A stretch of 64,000 nucleotides of DNA from Arcicella rosea (GTDB lineage Bacteria > Bacteroidota > Bacteroidia > Cytophagales > Spirosomataceae), in assembly GCF_014204325.1 (NCBI RefSeq), contig NZ_JACHKT010000008.1, forward strand, positions 62,001-126,000, read 5' to 3'. The notes below the pieces were generated by a model. That model was given only the letters and a program-made list of their open reading frames with translations. It had not been told where the DNA came from and searched no databases. The position numbers and the translations under genes were made by a program. Positions 17,106 through 25,695 of this stretch are shown in pieces; the stretch's first letter is position 1; the number at the start of each line of letters is the position of its first letter.

Positions 17106-17765
17106 TTATTTTCTAAGCTGTTCAGCTTTAACCCAACCTTCTAATAATGCTTTTCCCCAATAGCGAACTTTCACCCACTCTTTCCGTCGAAATAAAACCT
17201 CTACTTCTTCATTCTTTTTTAGCGAATTAAATGAAGGCACATTAGGTGTAATATTCAAATTGACATTATCTTCTTTACAAAAAAGATACTCTGCATTATC
17301 TCGTTCCAATAAAAACATTGTTTGGTCAATCCCGACCTTCAAATATTTTTGTGTTAACAAAAGCTGTAGTGAAAGGTAAGGTAAAGGCAGTCTTGGTGAA
17401 CGAAATTGATAAATCCCCATCCATGGCTGAGGATAAACTCCTAATTTTTGCAAAGCAATAGAATCTATTTTATCCATTGCACATACAAAACAGTTACCTC
17501 CATTACTTTCCAAGGTTGCTAGGTTGAGACTAAGGTTTTCATACATTCCCATAAAGTTTCCATAAATTCTAGTCCCTTGTATATGAATTTTATGTCCTTG
17601 TTCTGGATAAGTTTTTGCTAACTCCTCTTCTGTAAAATCTGGATTTACTGCCATCTTAAAAACCCAATGTCCTTGAAATTGTCGGAGGGTATCTAGCTGA
17701 GTATTCTGCCCAAATACAGTATATGTAGTTAGTAAAATTAGAATTATAACTTTTTTAATTTCCAT
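17106..17765 (-). CDS. secreted protein with C-terminal SH3-like domain, function unknown
   Basis: 219 residues with a signal peptide (IILILLTTYTVFGQ). The last 45 residues (EEVEVLFRRKEWVKVRYWGKALLEGWVKAEQL) match the bacterial SH3 (SH3b) pattern of strand, turn and final GWV motif, often used for binding peptidoglycan or peptides. The middle, with a CFVCAMDKID segment, is unrecognised. Start chosen at the second of two consecutive Met codons. First of a run of minus-strand secreted proteins (17.1-21.6 kb) that look lineage-specific. Confidence 0.65.
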   Translation of the reverse strand: MEIKKVIILILLTTYTVFGQNTQLDTLRQFQGHWVFKMAVNPDFTEEELAKTYPEQGHKIHIQGTRIYGNFMGMYENLSLNLATLESNGGNCFVCAMDKIDSIALQKLGVYPQPWMGIYQFRSPRLPLPYLSLQLLLTQKYLKVGIDQTMFLLERDNAEYLFCKEDNVNLNITPNVPSFNSLKKNEEVEVLFRRKEWVKVRYWGKALLEGWVKAEQLRK

Positions 17766-17861
17766 CACATTCTGTATTAGGTTTTGAAATATTTACTCCA
17801 TTAATAGTTTAAATCCAAGTAACGCTTTGCTTAACACTTGAAGTAGTGTATAACATAAACC

Positions 17862-18650
17862 TTAATGCTCCAATATAACTATATCTTCTTTTTTAAGCCA
17901 TCCTTCTATTTTCTTAATTTTAGCTATTTTAGGGTCAGGATAAAATATAATTTGAACATAAACTCCTTCCTCGTTAACAACTCTAGCTGCATCACCTTTA
18001 ACAAGATATTTTTTAGTTTTTACATCTCTACTTTGGTATATGTATGCTTTAGGTACTTGAACGTGCGCATATAAAACTTCTTTAAACACTATGTTTCTTA
18101 AATCTCCGAATAGTTTTTCAAAACTTGCTTCAGAAAAAGGTATGCGTTCTTTGGTAGGATATAGTATTTGACGAACTAATTTTTTACGTTCAAAATCCTC
18201 CCCTTTTTCATAATAGGCTCTATAAACTTCTTGCTTACTAAGCAACCAATCATGGTTCTCTTCGGCATAAGTAAAATAGCTATAGTATCGGTTCCAATCT
18301 TGCTTTGTTGGTTCATTGATTACAAGAAATGTGTTACTATCAATTGCTTTTATTGGATTATATGTTAACGATAAGAGTTTTTTATTGATAGCTTGAAATT
18401 GATAGTAATTATTCCCTTTATTCACATACAAAGCCAAACTTCGAGCTACTTCTCCCGCAGGAATAAGATTGTTCTTATAAGATTTGTATTTCAATACTAA
18501 TAAAACATCCTCTAATTTGTCATTATTAATATCCATAAATAAGGTATCAACAATTCTTGAGGTTGAAGCATTGGGAATATAATCTAGTTTTATCTGTGAA
18601 AAAGAATTAATGCTTGTCAGCAAAAAAATTATATATACTTGAATCTTCAT
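17862..18650 (-). CDS. secreted protein with calcium-loop-like motif and SH3-like tail, function unknown
   Basis: 262 residues; signal peptide ends near INSFSQ. Residues around 35-55 contain DTLFMDINNDKLEDVLLVLK, a DxNxDxxxD pattern like FG-GAP/VCBS calcium-binding repeats, here single. The C-terminal 65 residues (AYIYQSRDVKTKKYLVKGDAARV ... GWLKKEDIVILE) resemble an SH3b domain, as in the neighbouring downstream gene. The two genes are 96 bp apart and may be related in role. A short motif downstream (17819-17850, CGCTTTGCTTAACACTTGAA type) recurs after the gene ending at 22979. Confidence 0.6.
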   Translation of the reverse strand: MKIQVYIIFLLTSINSFSQIKLDYIPNASTSRIVDTLFMDINNDKLEDVLLVLKYKSYKNNLIPAGEVARSLALYVNKGNNYYQFQAINKKLLSLTYNPIKAIDSNTFLVINEPTKQDWNRYYSYFTYAEENHDWLLSKQEVYRAYYEKGEDFERKKLVRQILYPTKERIPFSEASFEKLFGDLRNIVFKEVLYAHVQVPKAYIYQSRDVKTKKYLVKGDAARVVNEEGVYVQIIFYPDPKIAKIKKIEGWLKKEDIVILEH

Positions 18651-18728
18651 GGTTTTATTTTAGCAATAACTTTTATCCCCCAGAGAGTCATAGGCTTGTT
18701 ACTAAGCCCACTTACAGATGACTCCCAT

Positions 18729-19292
18729 CTATTGCATACTATAAAATTGGTATTTACCATTACGATAGAATACTATTTTATTGTTATTACTAATCTTGGG
18801 GTCTCCGTAAATACGTATTTCTTTGATACTCTTACCATTGACAATAACCTCTGGTGCAGGTACAGACCTAGTAGGTACATATTCCTCTAGGATATTTCCT
18901 ACTACCTTATCTATCTCTTCCAGTACTCCACTACTTCCTTTCAAAAAGTGAGAATTCAACTCTACAATAAATAAAACACCCTCTAAATAAAAGTACCCAG
19001 CCAAAGGATTCCCTGAGTACTTATAGTAATTAGTCGGCGTAGTATATAAAGAAAAACAATGATTTAGTACACTATCTTTTTTCAAAGAATGCTCCTCCTC
19101 TCTTAGTACAACTATAAATTTTCCCTTAACTAAATTAGTACTGTAATCTAAAGTTCCTAAATATTTTCTCAAAGCCTCTTTTCTTACTGAGTCTTTGAGA
19201 GTCATTTCAAACTTTCCTATTTGAGCATTGATACTTACGCTTGAAATAAATGATAGAAATATTACGAATGATAGAATTATTTTATTTTTCAT
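18729..19292 (-). CDS. secreted hypothetical protein, paralogue A
   Basis: 187 residues with signal peptide (to SINAQ). No recognised domain. The core PTNYYKYSGNPLAGYFYL ... VIVNGKSIKEIRIYGDP and final YRNGKYQFYSMQ suggest a beta-rich periplasmic protein. It is nearly identical to the gene at 21059-21622: about a dozen amino-acid differences, most in the first 80 residues and the last 20. The DNA from 18783 to 19022 is identical to 21113-21352 over 240 bases, silent sites included. Confidence 0.7.
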   Translation of the reverse strand: MKNKIILSFVIFLSFISSVSINAQIGKFEMTLKDSVRKEALRKYLGTLDYSTNLVKGKFIVVLREEEHSLKKDSVLNHCFSLYTTPTNYYKYSGNPLAGYFYLEGVLFIVELNSHFLKGSSGVLEEIDKVVGNILEEYVPTRSVPAPEVIVNGKSIKEIRIYGDPKISNNNKIVFYRNGKYQFYSMQ

Positions 19293-19379
19293 ATTGGTTT
19301 GATAACATTGAAGCTGTTCTTACTACCAAAATTTTATCTCTATAAAAAAAGCTTCCCATAAATTCTACTTAACACCACA

Positions 19380-19940
19380 TCAATGTTGATATTTTATTTT
19401 TCTGTCTTCGGTCAAGTATAAAAAATTACTGATGGTATATACTCCCTCTATAACATTTCCATCATTCTTGAAATCTTTATCTCTTGTATCTTTTCTTTTT
19501 AAAATATCAAATAATTGCTTTAAGCTTTTTGGGGAGAATTGGAATAAATCTCCTCTAAAACCAGCGATTCTTGCAGTTTTTCTTTTAAATAAAACAGGTA
19601 TATCATCAATAAATGTATAGCCAATAACATCAGCTTTGTCTCTCTCAAAAGATTGAGAATGATATGCACCCGAAGGAGCTATTCCATAAGTTGCATAAGC
19701 CAATGTGATTAAACTATTTTTAGGATGAAACTCCCAAGGGCTTAAATCAATCTCTATGTAATAATAATCCTTCCAATACTTATCCTCTTTTTTGAAATAC
19801 TTGATAGAGCTTTTAATAAAAGCAATCATAGAAGTATCTTTTACCACCAACTGGGGTAAATCTGGTAATGAATCTGTTTGTGCTTTGCTTTTCGTAATAC
19901 AAAACACGAGTAGTAAGAATATAATAAGGTATTTTTTCAT
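19380..19940 (-). CDS. secreted hypothetical protein
   Basis: 186 residues with signal peptide (FLLLVFCITKSKAQ). Features: a WKDYYYIEIDLSPWEFHP strand-rich stretch and a GYTFIDDIPVLFKRKTARIAGF segment. No family recognised. It lies between the two paralogues and has a similar size and layout (secreted, about 185 residues), but I see no clear sequence similarity to them. Confidence 0.6.
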   Translation of the reverse strand: MKKYLIIFLLLVFCITKSKAQTDSLPDLPQLVVKDTSMIAFIKSSIKYFKKEDKYWKDYYYIEIDLSPWEFHPKNSLITLAYATYGIAPSGAYHSQSFERDKADVIGYTFIDDIPVLFKRKTARIAGFRGDLFQFSPKSLKQLFDILKRKDTRDKDFKNDGNVIEGVYTISNFLYLTEDRKIKYQH

Positions 19941-20072
19941 AAATTATATTTTACAAAAACTAAAAATAAACCTTAAGAAAACAACTTACACAACTAAAGG
20001 GAGGGTGCCTTTATTTTCAAAAAACAGATTCATTTCATATTCTTTTGATTACTTAACCTATAAAATAAATCA

Positions 20073-20828
20073 TCAATGCATATTAACTTTCTGTTGTATA
20101 AAGGCATCTAAATTTTGAAACAACTCTTTGTTGTTAGTAACAGTATCCTTTTTTATCTCTACCAACAATTCACGTTTAGGTATAGTAATATTTTCCCCAG
20201 AATACTGTTGCATATTAAACACTCCCCTACATTTAAATAATTTACCACTATGCTCTTTATCAATTCGTTCTGAAAAACTATACCTTAAGCTGTTAAACTT
20301 TTTTGAGTAAGAATAGATAAGCGTATCTGGAAAGGTTCTATCTTTTTTATTTTTGATTATAAACGTTTCTTCGATAACACCATCTTTTAAAGTATTGACT
20401 CTTTTGTCGTTGGCAAAATTATTCACTAATTCAAAAAGTTTTTCATTGCCCTTAAAAGCTCTGATTTTAAGTACTGAATCGACATTATATTGATTTCGAT
20501 ATGGGAAATATTTAGAGTAAAATAACCCATTTCTCATTCCTTGCTTATAAATAAAGTATTCTTTTTTAGAGGTATTAATAACATTGCTCAGGCTATCTGT
20601 ACCATAGACTTGAAATTCATAAATATTGTATTGATTAATAGTGTAAATAGAAAATGTTTTTTTGTTATCAGATACAGATACTTTTCCCTTATTAAAAACA
20701 ACATTAGGTATGTTGATTTCTAATGTTACTTTGTCAATTGTTATGGGCTGTTCACTTGTTAAACTGACAAACAGAAAAAATAAAAGGATATATAAAGAGC
20801 TTATATTAATGATTTGAATACTCTTCAT
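20073..20828 (-). CDS. secreted or membrane-anchored hypothetical protein
   Basis: 251 residues with an N-terminal hydrophobic segment (LYILLFFLFVSLTSEQ) that may be a signal peptide or anchor. The rest is hydrophilic and Lys/Asn-rich with alternating strands (YNIYEFQVYGTDSL, RNGLFYSKYFPYRNQYNVDSV). No family recognised. Composition is more AT-rich than the glycosidase genes, which fits the accessory character of this region. Confidence 0.55.
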   Translation of the reverse strand: MKSIQIINISSLYILLFFLFVSLTSEQPITIDKVTLEINIPNVVFNKGKVSVSDNKKTFSIYTINQYNIYEFQVYGTDSLSNVINTSKKEYFIYKQGMRNGLFYSKYFPYRNQYNVDSVLKIRAFKGNEKLFELVNNFANDKRVNTLKDGVIEETFIIKNKKDRTFPDTLIYSYSKKFNSLRYSFSERIDKEHSGKLFKCRGVFNMQQYSGENITIPKRELLVEIKKDTVTNNKELFQNLDAFIQQKVNMH

Positions 20829-20973
20829 TTTACAATGTATTTTAGAATTAGAGGAGAAAATAGCTTAAATGCAACAAATCGGTTTATTATTTATGGTATC
20901 TGCATTGAAAAGGTATTTTTATGATCAACTGTTATTTATAGTTAATTATAAAAACACTATGTTCTTATATTAC

Positions 20974-21044
20974 CATTGTTTAAGTATTCACAAACAATTA
21001 GACGGCTTTCCATTTAGTTGTTCGTGAGACACAAACAACGGCAG
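20974..21044. repeat. dispersed palindromic repeat, copy 2
   Basis: Shares about 70 bp with 17026-17097 (CCATTGTTT ... GGCTTTCCATTTAGTTGTTCG). The hairpin is at 21017-21039, with one mismatch in its right arm. It sits just downstream of the stop codon of the paralogue B gene. Confidence 0.7.
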
Positions 21045-21058
21045 CTGATTAACACCAT

Positions 21059-21622
21059 CTATTGCATACTATAAAATTTGTATTTACCATTACGATAGAA
21101 TACTATTTCACGGTTATTACTAATCTTGGGGTCTCCGTAAATACGTATTTCTTTGATACTCTTACCATTGACAATAACCTCTGGTGCAGGTACAGACCTA
21201 GTAGGTACATATTCCTCTAGGATATTTCCTACTACCTTATCTATCTCTTCCAGTACTCCACTACTTCCTTTCAAAAAGTGAGAATTCAACTCTACAATAA
21301 ATAAAACACCCTCTAAATAAAAGTACCCAGCCAAAGGATTCCCTGAGTACTTGTAGTAATTAGTCGGCGTAGTATATAATGAAAAACAATGATTGAATAA
21401 ACTGTCTTTTTTCAAAGAATGCTCTTCCTCTCTTAGTACAACTATAAATTTCCCCTTAACTAAATTGGTGCTGTGATTTAAAGTCTCTAAATATTTTCTC
21501 AAAGCCTCTTTTCTTACGGAGTCTTTGAGAGTCATTTCAAACTTTCTTATTTGAGCATTGATAGTGATACTTGAAATAAATGATAGAAATATCACTAATG
21601 ACAGAATTGTTTTATTTTTCAT
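21059..21622 (-). CDS. secreted hypothetical protein, paralogue B
   Basis: 187 residues, same length as the gene at 18729-19292 and with the same signal peptide and core. Differences include G26R, G46E, D49N, Y50H and the NNK-to-NRE change near the end; residues 77-168 are identical. The two copies are separated by two unrelated genes, so they did not arise as a simple tandem duplication of a single gene without insertion or rearrangement. Confidence 0.7.
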   Translation of the reverse strand: MKNKTILSLVIFLSFISSITINAQIRKFEMTLKDSVRKEALRKYLETLNHSTNLVKGKFIVVLREEEHSLKKDSLFNHCFSLYTTPTNYYKYSGNPLAGYFYLEGVLFIVELNSHFLKGSSGVLEEIDKVVGNILEEYVPTRSVPAPEVIVNGKSIKEIRIYGDPKISNNREIVFYRNGKYKFYSMQ

Positions 21623-21708
21623 GTTAATGTTTAGTTACAGTTGTTTTCTTTGGGTTCACCAACTACTCTTGAAGAATCAATTCCTCTTACCACGACAAAA
21701 ACCATATT

Positions 21709-22272
21709 CTATTCCATTGATGATTCCTCTGTGTGAATTTGAGCTGACTGTAAAAGTTTATTTTCCTCTATTTCCTCTTTTATTCGCATGATATATTGAA
21801 CTAGAAAAACAGCCACAAAGTTAAAACCCAAGGTTATCAGTTCTTCGTCAGTATTTATGTTGATTTGAAATGCTGAAAAAGAGAATTTGGTATCAAATTT
21901 AAAATCATTGGTGTAATCAATACTAAATCCAAGATAAAGTCCAGCTACAAATTTGAAGGCGAAACCCATTAATGCAAAACTAAATATTTGTAAGGACTGA
22001 TTAATAGTTGAAAGTTTCAATCCTAGTTCATATTTTCCTTTCAGCAAAAGCCGTCCACAATAAATTGAAAAAGAGTAAAGCCCAACCGCTAATAAATAAA
22101 TTAGCAATATAAGTCCACTTATTGTAAGTGTTTGGGCAATTAGCCAAATTGTCCAAATAATACCTATTATCCCACCAGCAATTTGATAATTTGCTAGTCG
22201 CTTTAATTTTGCTTTTAGTTTGTTCGGTAGTTTTACGTTCATTGTATAGGATTGTCGATTATTGTTTTTCAT
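21709..22272 (-). CDS. integral membrane protein of unknown function
   Basis: 187 residues with four likely membrane helices: about 32-50 (GIIGIIWTIWLIAQTL), 52-72, 95-113 (IFSFALMGFAFKFVAGL) and 145-160. There are charged cytoplasmic tails at both ends. No signal peptide and no recognised family. An inverted-repeat element lies immediately upstream (22282-22347). Confidence 0.6.
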   Translation of the reverse strand: MKNNNRQSYTMNVKLPNKLKAKLKRLANYQIAGGIIGIIWTIWLIAQTLTISGLILLIYLLAVGLYSFSIYCGRLLLKGKYELGLKLSTINQSLQIFSFALMGFAFKFVAGLYLGFSIDYTNDFKFDTKFSFSAFQININTDEELITLGFNFVAVFLVQYIMRIKEEIEENKLLQSAQIHTEESSME

Positions 22273-22281
22273 GCCATTATT

Positions 22282-22347
22282 AAACCTATAAGGATTTTAG
22301 TTTCAAAAATCTCTTTGTTGGAGAATCAAATAAATCCTTATAGGTTT
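22282..22347. repeat. 66-bp inverted-repeat element, copy 1
   Basis: Perfect 16-bp arms, AAACCTATAAGGATTT (22282-22297) and AAATCCTTATAGGTTT (22332-22347), enclose a loop containing CTCTTTGTTGGAGA. A degenerate copy lies at 22858-22917. Its size and perfect arms suggest a small non-autonomous or REP-like element. Confidence 0.65.
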
Positions 22348-22349
22348 CT

Positions 22350-22382
22350 CATTTAGTTGTTCGTGAGACACGAACAACGGCA
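22350..22382. repeat. dispersed palindromic repeat, copy 3
   Basis: CATTTAGTTGTTCGTG-AGA-CACGAACAACGGCAG with a perfect 10-bp hairpin (22356-22378). It is directly adjacent to the 66-bp inverted-repeat element. Confidence 0.75.
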
Positions 22383-22428
22383 GAAGACAAGAACAAAGAC
22401 AGAAGAGAAGTTTTACAGAAATATTCTA

Positions 22429-22466
22429 ACAAAAAAGCAGTCGACAAACTAATTTCGACTGCTTTT
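22429..22466 (-). terminator. terminator downstream of the 84-residue gene
   Basis: AAAAGCAGTCGA (22433-22444) pairs perfectly with TCGACTGCTTTT (22455-22466) across a 10-base loop, followed on the minus strand by a T run. It lies 32-69 nt past the stop codon at 22498. Confidence 0.8.
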
Positions 22467-22497
22467 CTATGATTTTAAATTTGGGGGTGACTCATGT

Positions 22498-22752
22498 TTA
22501 ATCCAAATCTGTAGGAGAGAAGTCCTTTAATAAACTTTTTTGCTTAACAGCATTACTTCCTGCAAATACATCATTATCATAACGAAATACGATAGGTTTT
22601 TCAAAAATTGCAGAGAATGCAGTAAATAAAGCTGCATTCAAAAGTTTTAATTCATGTATCGTATTGTCTCCTTGTAATTGATATCTAATCATTCCAATTC
22701 CACTTTTAGGATTAAATCCTAAATCATAAGCGACTACTTGTTTAGCTCCCAT
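22498..22752 (-). CDS. small cytosolic protein of unknown function
   Basis: 84 residues without signal peptide or membrane segment (MGAKQVVAYDLGFNPKSG start, acidic LKDFSPTDLD end). It has its own terminator and sits between palindromic repeats, upstream of nothing obviously related. No family recognised. The regular codon use and clean terminator support it being real. Confidence 0.55.
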   Translation of the reverse strand: MGAKQVVAYDLGFNPKSGIGMIRYQLQGDNTIHELKLLNAALFTAFSAIFEKPIVFRYDNDVFAGSNAVKQKSLLKDFSPTDLD

Positions 22753-22857
22753 AGTTTTATAGTTTAAATGTTTAACGGTTTAAACTTAATGGGTTGTTTC
22801 TAAATAATTTATAAAATCTACGTTAAAGGCTAAAAAAACTTATTATACGGTAAAGTA

Positions 22858-22917
22858 AATAAGGATTTTAGTTTAACAACCTCTTTGTTGGAGACTTACT
22901 AAATACTTCTAGGTTTC
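22858..22917. repeat. 66-bp inverted-repeat element, degenerate copy 2
   Basis: AAGGATTTTAGTTTAACAAC followed by CTCTTTGTTGGAGA and CTAGGTTTC aligns with 22289-22348, but the outer arms have decayed. It lies in the gap downstream of the membrane gene that ends at 22979. Confidence 0.55.
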
Positions 22918-22978
22918 AATAAGTTCAATTGACGCTTTGTTTAACAGTTGAACTAGTGAGGGAATACTAATAGGGATA

Positions 22979-23710
22979 TTATTTCTTCTCAGAATTTGAC
23001 CTGATAAATGGTATTTGTTTAAGAGACAACTTAATTAGTTCGATAAACGCTTTATCAGCAAGCTGTTTGTCATTTTTTAATTGAAATGAACTAACAATTA
23101 CAAAAAGGATAATTGAACCAATTATGATAATTGCTAGAAACCAAGGCGAAATAAGCTTTGTGACAGATAATAGAGAAAAGATGATAACTAAAAAGGCTAA
23201 TAGGTAAAATGAGCCTGATATCCATGGATTATTTTTTTTTTCCATTGTACTATTATTTTCTACGATTATTTTATTTGTTTCATTAAGCTCTTTAAATGCC
23301 TCATCTCTGTCTAAAACTAGAACCTCTTGGTTTTGGTAAACTATTTTGCTACAAGTATCTAAATAACAAAATTCTTTCCAGTACTGATGACTACTAACAA
23401 TAACTTTTTTATGTGGTTTTGTTGCAGAAGCTACCATCAAATACATCTCCTCTTCTTCTATATCCTCTGGAACAATTATATCAATGATTTCAAAACTTGA
23501 TGGAGCTCTAGACATCAAGTCAAGCCAGACAAACAAATCGTTATTTTCCTGTGCAAAGGTCTGGTAATGGTCTAAAAGTCTTTTACTTTTGTCCATTGCG
23601 GCTTTAAATTCGTTATCTGGATTAGGAAATTTAAATAAAACATTAAAAAAATGGCTTTTATTTTCGCTCACCTTGCCTATAAAATTAATTGATAGTGTAT
23701 AAATTCCCAT
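22979..23710 (-). CDS. two-helix membrane protein paired with an AAA ATPase
   Basis: 243 residues. The N-terminal 150 residues are cytosolic-looking and unrecognised; they alternate helices and strands (LFVWLDLMSRAPSSFEIIDIIVP, LMVASATKPHKKVIVSSHQYW). Then come two adjacent membrane helices (about 166-186 and 190-210) and a short charged tail. The layout, soluble domain plus hairpin of two helices, matches many membrane effectors in defence systems, and the late strand could belong to a PIN-like fold, but I cannot support a catalytic function. It begins 6 nt after the ATPase stop codon, so the two are almost certainly co-translated partners. Confidence 0.6.
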   Translation of the reverse strand: MGIYTLSINFIGKVSENKSHFFNVLFKFPNPDNEFKAAMDKSKRLLDHYQTFAQENNDLFVWLDLMSRAPSSFEIIDIIVPEDIEEEEMYLMVASATKPHKKVIVSSHQYWKEFCYLDTCSKIVYQNQEVLVLDRDEAFKELNETNKIIVENNSTMEKKNNPWISGSFYLLAFLVIIFSLLSVTKLISPWFLAIIIIGSIILFVIVSSFQLKNDKQLADKAFIELIKLSLKQIPFIRSNSEKK

Positions 23711-23716
23711 TTAAAA

Positions 23717-25426
23717 TTATATTTGATTTCTTAAAAACTCTGTTATATCATCTGCTAAATCTCCAGTATAAAAATCTTTTGGCCAGTCAAATGCACCTTT
23801 CTCGCTTATATCTATCCTCTTGATTTGTGCACTTTTAGTATCTTCCTGAGGTTCAAGATAATATATCGCTACTTTATCTGGCGTTATTTTATTTTCTGAG
23901 ATTCTTCTTCTAAGCCTTTTTAGGAGATATTCACTATGAGTTTCTATAATCAAATATTTATTGGTAACAAATCCATCTTTTTTAGTATGTTTCCTAACAG
24001 CAATATCAATAAATAAATCTGCTAAATCAGCTTGCATTTTAGGGTGTAAATGTATTTCTGGTTGCTCTACTAACGTGATACTTCTTTCCTTAGATAGAAA
24101 TCCTTGAATGATAACAGGTAATACTTGTGAAACACCAAAACCAACATCTGTTATATCCAAATCTAAAGAATTTTGTTTGACAACAATCTGATGAATTATA
24201 TCTTTAATAGGACCTACATCAATATGTAAATTAAACTTTTTAAACCAATTGTTAACGCTCTCTTTCAATGTACTATCTTCTTTTAAAATTTCAGCAATTG
24301 CCTCCCCGTCTAAAGTATCAAGAAAAGAGTTTGCTTTAGCTTTATCTAAAAAATAATATCGTTTAGGATGTGCCCTTAAAGGACTTACATAGTTGATTTT
24401 TTGTGTGTTAAACGATTCTTCTAATTTATTAATTACTTGGGATATGAAATTTATAAAATAGAAACAGAATACAGAATTGTTATGCTCTGTATACTCATAA
24501 TTTTCTATAAATGAGAAAACTGTTTTATTATTTTTAAAAACCTGTTTAAAATCATGTATTTGCTTGGAATTAATTTTTTCAAAATCAACTATATCGCTAG
24601 TTATAAAAGACTCTGCCCCTGATACATCATTAAAATTAACATTTACAATTTCAAAACCTCCAATTTTAAGCTTAAAATTTTTTATTTTCAGAGCACTATC
24701 ACCATACATAAAATCATATTCAATACTAACTTTCTCTGAATTTTTAATTTCTTGTAATTTTTTTAAAAAATCATAAGTTAAAATAATCTCATCTTTGTTA
24801 TGCAAGAGCATTTGACCTACAAAATTGCTTCTAAAATAGAAGATTGATTGTGTTATCTCCTTAAAAATGTCTCTATCCTTAATTTTTTTAATAAAGTCAT
24901 TTGTTCGTGTGATTAGGCTTATAAAATCTTCTCTTGATGATTTATTTAAGTCTCTTTTCCCATGTCCAAAAAGTCCAATATCCCTTAATTGCTTTTGATT
25001 TGATGATTTATCTTTAATAAATTTCTCTTGAATAAACTTCAAATCCGACCCATTATTATTGTTAGGTAACCTTGAGAATATAAAATAAGAAAAATTAATT
25101 ACCTCGTCAAAATATCTATCAAAAAAGTCTCGTTGAATAGTTTCACTTAATGCTGGTTCATTAAATTCTATTTCAAAATGAAGTGCATTATTACTATCTT
25201 TATTCCTAAATAAGTTTATGCCTTCGCCCAAACTAAATAAACCTCCATGAAGTTTAAGTGCAGATTTATAATTTTTAGCTAGAGCGGTCTCTTGTAACAT
25301 CAAAAATAACTGTATTAGACTACTTTTACCAACACTGTTAGCCCCAAGAAGTATTGTTACTGGTTTGATTTCAAGATGTCCTTCTAGAAATGCCTTGTAA
25401 TTTTTAAATTTAATCCCTGTTAACAT
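23717..25426 (-). CDS. AAA family ATPase with DUF3696-like C-terminus
   Basis: 569 residues. The start TGIKFKNYKAFLEGHLEI-type strand, Walker A GANSVGKSS (residues 28-36), a long helical insert (about 100-380), Walker B with ITLVEQPEIHLHP (AAA_15/AAA_21 type, E-x-H-L-H-P) and the H-loop IIETHSEYLLKR mark an SMC/OLD-like ATPase. The last 50 residues (IKRIDISEKGAFDWPKDFY) fit the DUF3696 pattern. Such ATPases act as sensors in phage-defence or DNA-repair modules together with a variable partner; here the partner is the membrane protein 6 nt downstream. No TOPRIM domain is present. The region upstream (25427-25695) contains no gene. Confidence 0.8.
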   Translation of the reverse strand: MLTGIKFKNYKAFLEGHLEIKPVTILLGANSVGKSSLIQLFLMLQETALAKNYKSALKLHGGLFSLGEGINLFRNKDSNNALHFEIEFNEPALSETIQRDFFDRYFDEVINFSYFIFSRLPNNNNGSDLKFIQEKFIKDKSSNQKQLRDIGLFGHGKRDLNKSSREDFISLITRTNDFIKKIKDRDIFKEITQSIFYFRSNFVGQMLLHNKDEIILTYDFLKKLQEIKNSEKVSIEYDFMYGDSALKIKNFKLKIGGFEIVNVNFNDVSGAESFITSDIVDFEKINSKQIHDFKQVFKNNKTVFSFIENYEYTEHNNSVFCFYFINFISQVINKLEESFNTQKINYVSPLRAHPKRYYFLDKAKANSFLDTLDGEAIAEILKEDSTLKESVNNWFKKFNLHIDVGPIKDIIHQIVVKQNSLDLDITDVGFGVSQVLPVIIQGFLSKERSITLVEQPEIHLHPKMQADLADLFIDIAVRKHTKKDGFVTNKYLIIETHSEYLLKRLRRRISENKITPDKVAIYYLEPQEDTKSAQIKRIDISEKGAFDWPKDFYTGDLADDITEFLRNQI

Positions 25427-25695
25427 GGTACAAGATATTTAGATTTGTTTAAAACATAAGCTCTGATAAGTTACAGTACATATATGATATACATTTAGAC
25501 TACTTTATAATGCAACATACCAAAATCTTACATATTTCCCAAACCTTCAACTAATTCATTTTCAAAAACTTATTAAACGGTATTTAATTTTTATCTTTTG
25601 ATAAATTTATAAGGTTAATTATTACGTTTACTGGCTTAATTGAGGCATTTTCCCATACGCTAACATTGTCTTTACTCACACTGATTTAACCCCCA

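Noticed and set aside
18729..21622. Duplicated paralogues as an assembly error
   Set aside because: The copies differ at many sites at both ends and have different flanking genes, so they are distinct loci.
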